Below, in pieces: positions 46,590-57,410 of a stretch of DNA of 64,000 nucleotides. Under the pieces are notes generated by a model. That model ran no database searches, was not told the DNA's origin, and saw nothing but the letters and a program-made list of their open reading frames with translations. This DNA is from Basidiobolus meristosporus CBS 931.73 (lineage: Eukaryota > Basidiobolomycota > Basidiobolomycetes > Basidiobolales > Basidiobolaceae), in NCBI GenBank assembly GCA_002104905.1, contig MCFE01000060.1:1-64000 (forward strand). The letters are read 5' to 3'. Both the position numbers and the translations under genes were made by a program. Numbering within the stretch: the first letter of the stretch is position 1; every line of letters begins with the position of its first letter.

Positions 46590-47870
46590 AAGTTTGAAAC
46601 AAGTTTGGTAATCAAAAATTCAAATATCAAACATCAAATATCAAATTTAAAATTTAAACATCAAATATCAAAAATCAAATATTAAATTTAAAACTTTTTA
46701 AAAAAATTTAAATATATAATACAAAAATATAACTTGCCTAATTTATAGTATAATGTATAAATTATATATCATAAGTGGATGGCTTATTAAATCTCTGATC
46801 TTTTTGGCATTCCATTTATTAATTGTAACCCAAATCCTATCTGATATATTATGTTCTTTAATAATATCAACAAATGGATCTACAGATGAGCAATACGTTT
46901 GTGTTATTTCATTCCATATAAATTCTTGCGTTTCTTCAACCTCAAAATGTGTAGACAGACTGTTATTAAGTTTTTCTACAAAAGTTTGCAAAAGCACCAA
47001 TATAACAGCCAAATCTATCTTTTTCAAAGACATTAAACTTCTTCCACATGGATCCATTCTTCTATCTTTATCAAAACCTCTTTGCATATATTTCACTTCA
47101 ATGTGCATATAATTATCTAATATATCTATAACAATCAAACAATGAAAACTTAGAAATGTCACATTTTAAATTATCAAACCTGACAGTAAAAACCTCCATT
47201 ATTTTTTTCTTGTCCTCTCCATCTAAATACGCCTACTTACCATTCCTAAACACTCTGGTTTTACCGCTAAGCTTTTTAGGGAATAAGTTTAGATGCACAA
47301 TATGCAACTTCTTCTCTATAACACATAATATAATTTTACGTATTATGACTATCTTTATACCAAAATAACCATAACAGCACAATTAATTCATATTGTTTAT
47401 GTATTAATGCAGATTCCAAAAATAAAATCTTATCTTTAATATGTTACATGGCCCGTATAATTCCAAGAGGATCCTTGCCAGTATATTTGTTTAACTCATC
47501 CCATCCTAAATATTCAACCTTGCTCTCAAAAATATCTTTTGGTTGAGAAGGAGTTTCCCAAGTTAATGCTCCGCAAACATATTCAAATGTTAAAAGTAGA
47601 TCAGACATAAGATATACAATATCACCAGAGATTCTAAGAAATTTATTGGAATGGATTCTGTTATCATTGGATGTAATAAGATTGTAAATAGCTTCCATAA
47701 AAATAATTTTGTTAATATTAGAAGCCTTTAAGACATCAGACAGAAACAACCAGGTTTTGTCTTTAAATATTAGCTGTATCTTCTGGACAAATAAATCAAT
47801 ATACTTATCCACATAATATAAAACAAGGTGACAGAAATATTAGCAGAAAAGTTCTGGTCTAATATTGGTT
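46590..47870 (-). other. Very AT-rich foreign block with helicase-like relic
   Basis: The left edge is a run of ATCAAATA-like short repeats (46620-46720). The block is visibly richer in A+T than its neighbours. Minus-strand pieces are 47444-47812 (122 aa), a run in another frame at about 47170-47370, and 46743-47162 (139 aa), separated by stops or frameshifts. See the finding for the possible assignment. I see no terminal repeats. Confidence 0.45.
46743..47812 (-). pseudogene. Possible D6/D11-type helicase C-terminal relic
   Basis: In minus order I see a helical piece (DVLKASNINKIIFMEAIYNL, then KFLRISGDIVYL), then HIVHLNLFPKKLSGKTRVF, then MQRGFDKDRRMDPCGRSLMS. The order recalls the C-terminal part of superfamily 2 helicases of NCLDV viruses and of fungal cytoplasmic linear plasmids. 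No helicase core (Walker A/DExH) is present. Similarity is from pattern memory, so it is weak. A mitochondrial or other plasmid origin is also possible. Confidence 0.3.
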
Positions 47871-48447
47871 TTGTATATAGTTGAGTTGGGCTATAAAGGC
47901 AACAGAGTTGGTTTGCTATACAGGCTAGGCTTGGTGTTCTTGGGAATACTAGATGTGCTAGGCTTGGGTGGAAACTAGAACAGAATTGTTATATTCTTAA
48001 TTTTGCTGAGGCACAATTTTTAATTTTGTTGAGACATGCACTAAACCAAAAGGTTCAGTAAACTTTATTTATACTTTTCTGATTAAGTTGCATTAGTAAG
48101 CACCAAGACACTGGACTAATTGAAATCTGCTGGGGTGTTGATAGGTGCATAAGATAAATAAAAAGTTGCATCATTAATCAGCTGATGTCTTGGCAACTGC
48201 CAAGTGGTTGGATAAGTCTCAGATGACTAATCACTTGGAAAGGCTTAGCAGATCAGTTGAGGATGTATTGACCACATGAAAATTGATCAGGTGTGACAGC
48301 TAAAAATAGAATCTGAGAAGTGATAAAATAAACTGTAACAGGGATAAGTTATGTTTGGGTTTGGGAAAATCAGTTAGGGCACTAGATTTCAAACAGAATG
48401 AAATTGGCCAAGTTTTAAATGTTGATGCACAACAGTGCTGCATTTCC
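47871..48447. other. Unassigned AT-rich spacer
   Basis: No open frame or terminal repeat is convincing. The last 80 bp (48370-48447) match 699-775 (block 'gcactagattt', then 'tggccaagtttt', then 'aatgttgatgcacaaca'), another dispersed repeat abutting the next Ty3 fragment. Confidence 0.35.
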
Positions 48448-49826
48448 AGGTAAGCTTCCAATGTCTTTGTCATAAAGTTTACTACTCTATTGGATAGAAT
48501 CTCTATAGGGCATCCAAGCTTGCACCTTCTTGTTCACTGGCTACAGGTACTGCTTTAGCCACTGGCCATTTGATGGCATGGTCAAATGCCACTAGGATCC
48601 ACCGTTGCATTTCCTGGTAGTTGACAGTCTTCCAATAAAGTCAATTCCCCAACATTGAAATGGTCTTACTAGCTCCAAGGGAAAGAGCTTGGCAATTCTC
48701 TGTGGTTGGCCTTGGTTGGTTTGGGAATTTGGGCATGTTTTCACAAGCTTTTAATGCCTTGTTTCATTCTGGGCCGCCATGCTCTGGCTTTTACAAGGCT
48801 ATTGGTTCCTTCAATTCCAAGATGTCCATATCCATTGTGTAGTATATATATTAAATCTAGGCAAGCAACATAAGGGTAATAGGCAATAGGGCTTCCATCA
48901 ACAATCTGGTAGAGTGTTTCATACTGTACCACAAACTTGCTGGCTTCATCCCAGATTATCTTCTTGATCTCTTCATCCACCTCATTAGGAATAGCTTGGT
49001 CCTCCAAGTACTTTGGTAATAGGCTAGGCCAATTTGATTCATGCACCAAGTTGAGTTGTGCAACATGTTCTAATCTTGATAAGGAATCAGCAACAGTGTT
49101 GTTTTTCCCAGGGCAGTAGACAATCTCCAAGTCAAATTGCTGAATGTATTCACTCCTTCTTATCATTCTTCTAGAGAGTACCACTTGAGTAAATATATAC
49201 ACAAGCTATATCCCACTTGTGGGTATTGTCTTTCTTGAGGATATCAGTTAAAGGGGCTGCAGTACTGGCAAAGGACTTGACAAATCATCAATAGTAGGAA
49301 ATCATTCCAAGGAATGATCTAAGCACTGCTACACTATGGGGCTGCTTCAGATTCTTGATAACTTCAACCTTCTTAGGGTCTAAAGTCACTCCTTTGCTAG
49401 TCACTATGTGCATCAGATATTCAATGTGTTCCTTGAAGAATTCACACTTTGCTAGCTTGCCATATAGCTTGTTTTCTCTTAGCTTCTTCAAGACCTTTTC
49501 AAGGTGCACTACATGATCCTCTTCCAAAAACTCATGACTAAGTACTTGTGATGTCCATATTTACTCCTGAATGCTGTCTTGGGGATGTCTTCTGGCTTCA
49601 CCTTAATCTGGTTGTATCCTGACATGAAGTCAATCTTGCTAAATATAGTGGCTCCATTGAGTTGGTCCAAAAGCTCATTGATCCAAGGTATGGGGTACTT
49701 GTTCTTCATGGTAACTGAGTTGAGGGTTCTGTAGTCAATGCACATCCTAAGTGTTCCATCCTTCTTCTTCACAAAGAGTACTGTTGCTCCACAAGGTGAC
49801 TTGCTGGGTCTGATATATCCTATTGG
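48448..49826 (-). mobile_element. Internally deleted Ty3 pol fragment
   Basis: On the minus strand this follows the pol sequence of the full element at 54697-59604, from the start of the RT (IRPSKSP motif) to the integrase core near 58.58 kb. It lacks the RNase H segment (about 305 bp, equivalent to 57487-57791), and it has no LTRs. Open pieces are 49509-49829, 49288-49527 and 48741-49202. The RT active-site region is absent, falling in a further gap near 49.53 kb. Confidence 0.8.
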
Positions 49827-49859
49827 CATTAAATCTTGGGTTGTAAATCAATTATTGCT

Positions 49860-51300
49860 TGCATGGATCTAAACAGACTACTACACCCAGCACCAACATT
49901 GAGCCATTTGTTTTAACCTTCCTGTCCCAACCAGTGCTATACCAGCCACTCAATACCTCTTTGCTTGCTTTTAGCAATTGCACCCTGGTATTTTATCCTT
50001 CATATTTTCCGCAACTCTTATTAAATTTTAGTAGCACATCAGTGATAGCCCAAAGCTCATATGTGCTCTTGAATCTGGGATATAGCTCATGAACCAGGTC
50101 AGGCACATTCCGCTTGCCCTTAGATTCCTGATGGTCCTAAAGTTTGCTGGCTATGATGAGAGGGTGTACTAGAAATCTTATGACTTCTCAAACAGTGGCC
50201 CACTCATCATCATGAGTCACAGCAGCTTGGTAGAACTTCAACATCTCTTGAGTTTCAGATCTTGATAAATATGGAGCAGTCTGTCTAGCCCATTCTGCAA
50301 CTGGCTCTTGTTAACTTTATCTTTGGGCCATATTCTAGTGCTTCAAGGACTGTATTATGTTCCTCTGTAGTAATATTAGGAAATGATACAATGCAGAATC
50401 ATGACACTAAGCTACTTGAGCTCCTTTGCTGCAAAGATACTGCACTCTTTGTCTTGTACATTGATTGCCCTATAATTGTCATCCAATCAACCTATCTCTG
50501 GAGAACTTCTTAGCTTCTCTTGGACATTGCATCTATCCCATTAGCCACTGCACCTAAGGGGTCATAGATACTTTCAAGTGAGTGGAGAGCTGTTATGATC
50601 TGCCGCTTGAATGTTTAAGTTAGATCAGTTTTTAGACAAATCAATTAGTATATGTTTAGGTTATCAGTATATCAGTATTATCTATGAAATCAGTAGCATT
50701 AGTCAGCAAATGAATCAGCAGATCCTTATCAGACAGAAATAGATATATTAAGTAGGATCTTATTGGGTGATGATGATGCAATCAAATGAGTCATCAGCCA
50801 CAACCTACATTAGGAAATACAATTAGTCAGCAATTGATCTGGCAAAATGTATATAAGGAGCTGCTGGAACCTCAATAAAAATCAGTTTGAGTTTTAGTGA
50901 ATACAATACTAGCTAAACTCCCTATTCCTCTACAACTCTTATACCAAGACTTGTAACAAGCTTATTGTCAAGTGCTGGTTGGGGAGGTGTTATGATGGTA
51001 AATTGGTGGTCTCCAATCAAAGTCACTACATATGTTACATACTTTTCTGCCTTAATATTATGGGCAGCTTGCAGCTCTGCAGAGGTTCACACTTGCTTAC
51101 TTGACCCAGTGCTTCTGAAGCTTACATTGATGTTGTGAGTAGGCACACTGCTAACATGACCTTTCAAAGAAGTGGCCCACTTGTTGCACCAAATGTAAAA
51201 GCAAGCTCTGGGCCAGCCACTATTATGATGTAGTCTGCAGAATGGTTAGCTTGCAACCAGAGAGCTTTTTTTTGGTGATATAATTACTTAGCAGTGAGTC
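49860..51300 (-). repeat. Repeat family R, copy B (interrupted by an LTR)
   Basis: Sequence resembling 39.65-40.6 kb (landmarks 'TTCCTGATGGTCC', 'GTGCTTCAAGGACTG', 'GAGCTACTTGAG...CTTTG', 'GGTGTTATGATGG') is split at 50591-50958 by a solo Ty3 LTR. The family is therefore older than that insertion. Confidence 0.55.
50591..50958 (+). repeat. Solo Ty3 LTR nested in repeat R
   Basis: A 368-bp unit starts TGTTATGATC and ends GTAACA, nearly identical to the LTRs at 54697 and 59237. It is flanked by AGC on both sides (3-bp match, perhaps 4 if the LTR's first T is counted). The gene-bearing interior is missing, so it arose by LTR-LTR recombination. Confidence 0.85.
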
Positions 51301-52335
51301 AAAATACGGGGGAAATGGTATTGAATAGGTGTATACAAGTTGCACCACAAGCCTGTCCATGAAGCTTGATATGGTAATTCATCACCAATATTGAGACATG
51401 AGAGATTTTCTCAATAAGGCAAACATTATTGTTGTCCAAATGTTGATGCCAAGTACCTCATCTTCTCACAGAGAAAATGTATAGAAATCAGCATGCAATT
51501 GGATCATAGTTGATAAGCCACATATAATTGAACAGAATATAGAATAAACAAAAGGCTAGAGCTACTTCATACCAAGGGAATATAATGTAACAAGAAGTTT
51601 TAACTGGAAATAAAGTACTTGCATTGCTACATTATCCCAACACTACTGACTAAGCTGTGCCAGAAGTATTCACAGATAAATCAGCTCCTTGAGATACCTG
51701 AGATACTTGAAACAATTGTCCAGAAAGTTTGAAAGAATTACTGATCAAATATAGAGTATCTGCAACATTAAGTGTATCTCACTAGTTCCAATATAATTTC
51801 ATTTGCATTTACAACAACATAGATGCAAGGACTGGATGATCTCAATATGTGCTTATTCAAGCAGACTCTTAAAGCCACTTTTACTCAGAGTGTATTGGAA
51901 GTATTGGGAACCACATGTCCTGCTGGTTCCTATCTCTTCCAGGTCCATCACTGCTACTCTGTCTGAGTGCTTCTTAAATTTTGCACTGTTGGACGCATGT
52001 CTGCCAGCTTGTCCCTAATTGGCACTCTTCCAGCTACCTGTCATTTCTTAGACATATACTTGGAGCTTTTGGCCCAGCAGGTAGCAGGCTCTTGAGGAAA
52101 CCACTGGTTTTTAGCTATGGCACTGTTGCTCTTGTGCCTCTGATAGTTTATGCTATTCTTGAGATACTTTCTAAGCATACAAATACTGGCCTAAAATCTA
52201 GTTGCTCATTTGAATCCAGGTCAATGCTTATGGAACAGGTCAAGCCTGTTATGCTTAGCCTAAAGTTCATGAAGGTCTCATTGTATGCTGGCTCTATGGT
52301 TATGGTGAGCTAGACTTCTTAAAGCCTCTTATATG

Positions 52336-52549
52336 TTAGACTTGTTTCATTGAGCCATTGATCATAGTGCCAGAAAGTGCTGTATATTTTGTTGTTAATT
52401 TGATATTTTAGGGTCATATGCATGTCAATTTTGATCCCAAATGGCACTGTATGGCACCATCTGGCACTCTGTGGCATGATCAGGCACCATCTGGCATGCT
52501 ATGGCACTATTGGGCACCATGATCAGCTGGAATGATGGAACAAGTCTAA
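52336..52549. mobile_element. 214-bp DDE-family MITE with phased 10-bp repeats
   Basis: Terminal inverted repeats TTAGACTTGTTTCATT (52336-52351) and GATGGAACAAGTCTAA (52534-52549) equal the termini of the full DDE copies. The interior has no coding region. Eight exact 10-mers, each with GGCAC or GGCAT at the same offset, fill 52441-52520. Target duplication is unclear: TTA on the left faces TAA on the right, compatible with a TA dinucleotide. Confidence 0.8.
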
Positions 52550-52799
52550 TAGTCCACTAATCATCTTCACACTCAATATCTTCACATATCTTCAATGTCA
52601 TTTGATATTTAGGCCTGGGTATAAGCGTCACAGTCTCTCCCTCCTATGCCATTATCAGATTCTCTGTGAGCTTAATCTATTGGAACTGTTGTTGTTCTTC
52701 AAAGTCTTTATGGTGTTCCTCTGCTGTTACCACACAAAATGGCTCAACTCTTGGCTGTGAAATTGTACCACTGAAGTTCCTCCATTGCAGCAAAGACAC

Positions 52800-53168
52800 T
52801 GTTGAAATATTGGACTATTTGGTATCATTCAGCAGCTAAAAATTTACTTAACAATTCTAGACTAGTCTTAGTCACTGTAGGACTCATTTACTGCCTTAAC
52901 TTTGCCACTTTCTCCAGATATATGATCTTATGATTATTCTCCTATAGTCAGGATCAAATTAGCACTATTACCAAACATTATGTACTAACCCTAAAACTGT
53001 TACAGAATGCTCCTGAATATTGAGAAACCGTCCCTACTTAGTGTTGCAGCTGTATTACTTCTACAAAGGTATAAATACTGAGCTTCTTTATGAATAAACA
53101 ACAGTTCAACTATTATCACTATTTCTTGATAAGTTCCTTATATCCAAATCACTTCTTAAATTGCAACA
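52800..53168 (+). repeat. Solo copia-type LTR nested in repeat R
   Basis: A 369-bp unit with termini TGTTG...CAACA is flanked on both sides by GACAC (52795-52799 and 53169-53173), a perfect 5-bp target duplication. It carries TATAAATA at about 53072. Its interior is diverged from the other copia LTRs, so it may be a separate family member. Confidence 0.8.
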
Positions 53169-53814
53169 GACACTGCATTCTCTAACTGAGATAATGATTT
53201 CTCTATATATATAATCCGCTTATCCTGTATCTGGACTATTTTATGCTTTCTCAGGGCCATTTCTCTTATCCTATTAGCCACTGCACTTAGTTGCCTCATG
53301 AGTGCTCTAGTATGAGCAGACAACATACTTCTTAATACAAATGGTGGTGATGTTATAATGGCCACTTACTAGTTTTCAACCAAAAGTACTGCATTTGCTG
53401 CATTCTTATTTGCTTGAGCTTCATGATAAGCTTGTAGCTCAGTAGATATTCTCATTTGCCAACTTGCCTACAAGCCTGCAAAGTCTGCACCAAGGCAGCA
53501 AAGATATTGCATTCTCAGCCTAGGATATTGAATGCTCTACATGTATCAAATGCTGTTTCTGGACTATTTCCTGATTTTTCTGGGTCATTGCATGTAACCT
53601 ATCAGCCACTGCACCAAATTGCCGCATTAACGCTCTCTATGACAGAACATTTGGTCCCACAAGTGGATCCAATCTAGATCTGCCATAAGGATCCCATCAG
53701 GAGCCATCATAATACCTGCACCTAGATATAAACAGCCTTTTGCACAATCTTATGACAGGAACCCAACAGCCTTTGGGTAGTTTCACCACTAAATAATATT
53801 AGAAAATATGATGG

Positions 53815-54162
53815 TGTTGTTAAATAATTAGGTGGACTCCTAATTATTAATATGCTATGAGCTAGCACCACATTAAGTGACATATTTCAGAATAGTAATT
53901 TAGAAATTAGTTTGTAAGATATTCTCTGATTATCAATAATTAGTGAAGTAGAAAATTATAGGAGAAACATATACTTGTCCAAATCAGCTGAAACTTGGCA
54001 CATGTACTCCTGACACTCCCCTATTATTGAATAAATAGCTACATATACATAGTTCTGCAACAGGTATAATTACTGTGTTGCAACTCAATAAATCAACAAG
54101 TGAATATCATATAAATCTTCAAATTCTCCATCTCCTTTCAATACATCTCTAATATTTCCGCA
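53815..54162 (+). repeat. copia LTR (348 bp)
   Basis: It starts TGTTG and ends CA followed by GGTTATAAGCCCC, the same junction as at the copia relic's LTR end, so a little internal sequence remains to the right. Flanks (GATGG / GGTTA) show no target duplication. It aligns to 787-1135 and 35442-35787. Confidence 0.6.
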
Positions 54163-54696
54163 GGTTATAAGCCCCATGCTAGCTGTGTCTTGGGCATCTA
54201 CTTTACTTTAGTGCTGTGTCTTTATTCTTGAGAAAACTGCCATGTCTACCTAAAGTTACAAAAGACAGAAAAGTACTGTGTTGTACTGCTAATAGAATAT
54301 ATTGTTTTGGAGAGAGAGCCTTCAAAAAAGACACTGACAGATGAAAGAGGTCATTTTTTTAGGCAATCATGTTGGACAAGTTTCAAATTATGAAATGTTC
54401 AGAAGGATGAAGCTTTGAAAAAAACATGTAATCCAAAGCAAGAAGTCCAGATCAATAAGAAGCATACTACATGTTACATGTATTAATACCATAATCCTTA
54501 TTATCATAACATAAAGGAGCTATGTTCAGGATCCAGAAATATATGGGTGTGGATTAGACCATTCTAGTCACTCAAGTATCTGCATTCCTGTAGAAAGTTT
54601 ACATAAATCTGTAGCCACTTGAAATGAAAATGATGTGCAAGCACTTTAGGCCACCTGCCACCCTAAGTTGTAGCTGGATATGCATACAGATACATG
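54163..54696. other. AT-rich spacer before the Ty3 element
   Basis: No supportable gene or repeat terminus beyond the possible start of copia internal sequence at its left end. Confidence 0.3.
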
Positions 54697-55064
54697 TGTT
54701 ATGATCTGCCTCTTGAATGTTTAAGTTAGATCAGTTTTTAGTCAAATCAATTAGTATATATTTAGGTTATCAGTATATCAGTATTTTCTATGAAATCATT
54801 AGCATTAGTCAGCAAATGAATCAGCAGATCCTTATCAGACAGAAATAGATATATTAAGTAGGATCTTATTGGGTGATGATGATGCAATCAAATGAGTCAT
54901 CAGCCACAACCTACATTAGGAAATACAATTAGTCAGCAATTGATCTGGCAAAATGTATATAAGGAGCTGCTGGAACCTCAATAAAAATCAGTTCAAGTTT
55001 TAGTGAATACAATACTAGCTAAACTCCCTATTCCTCTACAACTCTTATACCAAGACTTGTAACA
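54697..55064 (+). repeat. 5' LTR of the Ty3 element
   Basis: This is a 368-bp direct repeat of 59237-59604, with about ten mismatches by eye. It is also near-identical to the solo LTR at 50591-50958. The U3 includes GTATATAAGG at about 54955, a possible TATA. Confidence 0.95.
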
Positions 55065-55065
55065 T

Positions 55066-55074
55066 TGGTAGCAG
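55066..55074 (+). other. Primer-binding site (initiator tRNA-Met-like)
   Basis: TGGTAGCAG starts two bases after the 5' LTR. The bases complement the 3' end of many initiator tRNA-Met molecules (CUGCUACCA). Confidence 0.7.
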
Positions 55075-55122
55075 CAATAACCAGAAACATCCCTCCTGAA
55101 GAAAGAAGAAACCACCCTCAAG

Positions 55123-56016
55123 ATGTTGGACAATCAAGAATGGAAGAATGCCATGCAGCAAATCCTGGCCCAACAGCAACAAGGAATGACTACCATGGCT
55201 CAGAGCCAGCAAAGCCCTGTCAAGAGCAACTTTAGTGTGAAGGTCAATGGGTACCATGGCAGAGTCAATGAAAACCTGGGAACTTGGCTCTTTCAGATTG
55301 AAGAAGCTTTTAAAGCTCAAGGAATTGCTCCAGAGAGCAAGTTGCATTATGCAGCTTCTTACCTGGCAGATGCAGCTTTACAGTGGTACCACAACAAGAT
55401 CAGGTCAGCTACTATGATGGGATGCTCTACAATCTCTACCTGGGATGAGTTTGTGTCGGAAATTCAGGATGCTTTTGAACCTCCACACCAGCAGACACTA
55501 CTAAGAAGGAAGTTAAAGACACTCAGACAGAAAGGAATGGTGCAAGAATATATCAATGAGTACAGATGTATACTTGGACAAGTTGAAAGAATGGACCCCT
55601 TGGATCAAGTTGAATACTTTATTGATGGGTTGAAGGAAAGAACTTGCAAGGAAGTGAATTACCAATGACCTCAGACTATTGAAGAAGCCATCAAGATTGC
55701 CATTGACTATGACTCAGCTATGTTTGGAGTTGGGAAGCCTACAGTGACTAATCAGAAAGGCTATAATCATTATGAAAGAAGACAATCAGAAGCAGTATCA
55801 ATGGAAATAGATGCTATGCAGAAGAATCCCTCCTCAGAAGAATGCAAGAAGAGAGGACTTTGCTTCAATTGCCACCAGCAGGGACATATTGCAAAGTACT
55901 GCCCTCAGAGAAGAAATGGACACCAGCAAAGAAGAACCTTCAACCATATTGAGTCCCATGAGCACAGTAATGTGGAAGATGGCTTGAAGAAGACTTGGAA
56001 CTCACCTTCCATATGA
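55123..56016 (+). pseudogene. Ty3 Gag with zinc knuckle, stop-interrupted
   Basis: The retrotransposon gag domain (NLGTWLFQIEEAFKAQG, AALQWYHN, FEPPHQQTLLRRKLKTLRQ) is followed, after one TGA at 55666-55668, by a CCHC knuckle (CFNCHQQGHIAKYC). The TGA sits where a C to T change in an arginine codon would produce it. The frame before and after the stop is the same, which is why I treat it as one interrupted gene. The pol frame is -1 relative to gag, and the two overlap by about 45 bp. Confidence 0.85.
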
Positions 56017-57395
56017 CAGATGAGTACTTGTCCCAAATGACCTCAAACTCAGGGAAGTTATTGTACTTAAATGGAGTAATGAATGGAGTACCTGCCAAGA
56101 TCATGATTGACTCAGGAGCATTGCATGAGTACATGTCAGAGCAATTTGCTTTGAAAGCTGGAATCAACTCGGAACCTACCAAATAAACTTCAGTCTCCAC
56201 AGCTGATGGGAACTCCCACATAATCAACTGTATTACCCAGCCAGTAAGAATGAAGATCAATGACTATGAAGAAGACCTACAGGCTTATATATTTGGGAAC
56301 TGCAAGTTTGACCTTGTACTTGGAAAAACCTGGCTATTTTGTTGTAATCCATCAATCAACTGGAAAACCCATGCTACTCAGATCCAAAAAGACAACAAGA
56401 CCTATGAGCTATTACCTGCCAGGCTGGATTTCAACTTGGTCAATTCCAGTGTGTGTGAGACAAGTGAACTTAGCAAGACCCAGTTCTGTAGAGCACTTAT
56501 AAAAGGTACCCAGATGTTCCTCATGGCGGTATTACAGGAGGATTCCTCTACCCCAGCACCCCAGCAGGTCCAGACTCTCTTGAAGAAATATTCAGACATG
56601 TTTCCAGATGAGCTTGTAAGCCTACCACCAGTCAGAGACGTGGATCATGCCATTGACACAGGAGATAGCCCTCCAGTGAGCAAGACACCTTACAGAATGA
56701 GTCCATTGGAATCAGAGGAAATGAAGAGACAAATTGATCAGCTATTGGAGCAAGGATACATCAGGCCCAGCAAGTCACCCTGGGGAGCACCAGTGCTTTT
56801 TGTGAAAAAGAAGTATGGAACACTTAGGATGTGCATTGACTATAGAGCCCTGAACTCAGTTACCATCAAGAATAAGTACCCCATACCTTGGATTCATGAG
56901 CTTTTGGACCAACTTAATGGAGCCACTATTTTCAGCAAGATTGACCTCATGTCAGGATACAACCAAATTAGGTTGAAACCAGAAGATATTCCTAGGACAG
57001 CATTTAGGACCAGATATGGACATTACAAGTACTTAGTCATGAGTTTTGGCCTCACTAATGCCCCTGCAACATTCATGATGCTGATGCAAACTGTCTTTCA
57101 GGAGTACTTAGACAAGTTTGTGATAATCTACCTGGATGACATATTGATATACAGCAAGACAGAAGAGGATCACATAGTGCACATTGAAAAGGTCTTGAAG
57201 AAACTAAGAGAGAACAAGCTATATGGCAAGCTAGCCAAGTGTGAATTCTTCAAGGAGCACTTTGAATACCTGGGACACATAGTGACTAGCACAGGAGTAA
57301 CCTTAGACCCACAGAAGGTGGAAGTAATCAAGAATCTGAAACAGCCCCATAGCATATCAGAGCTCAGATCATTCCTTGGAATGGTTTCATATTAA
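55995..57395 (+). pseudogene. Ty3 protease and reverse transcriptase, interrupted
   Basis: Protease: active site IDSGA followed by a flap-like HEYMSEQ (about 56100-56150). After a stop at 56184-56186 comes the RT (56250-57395) with [42 protein letters not shown] and YLDD (57129-57140), then LTNAPATF and the thumb (LGHIVTS). The Asp pair of the YLDD site is intact. A further stop at 57393-57395 separates it from RNase H. Confidence 0.9.
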
Positions 57396-57410
57396 TGGAG
57401 ATTTGTCAAG

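Larger units (their letters stand above)
51900..53700 (-). repeat. Repeat family R, copy C (two nested insertions)
   Basis: 51.94-52.33 kb aligns to 39.12-39.75 kb (for example 'GCACTCTTCCAGCTA', 'GTAGCAGGCTCTTGAGGAA' and 'CCACTGGTTTTTAGC'). 52.55-53.7 kb resembles 39.85-40.25 kb. The copy carries a DDE MITE (52336-52549) and a solo copia LTR (52800-53168). The open piece 53156-53365 (minus) matches 40032-40268 in part. Confidence 0.6.

Noticed and set aside
53810-54167. Target duplication of the copia LTR at 53815
   Set aside because: Flanks GATGG and GGTTA do not match; the sequence to the right looks like element interior instead.
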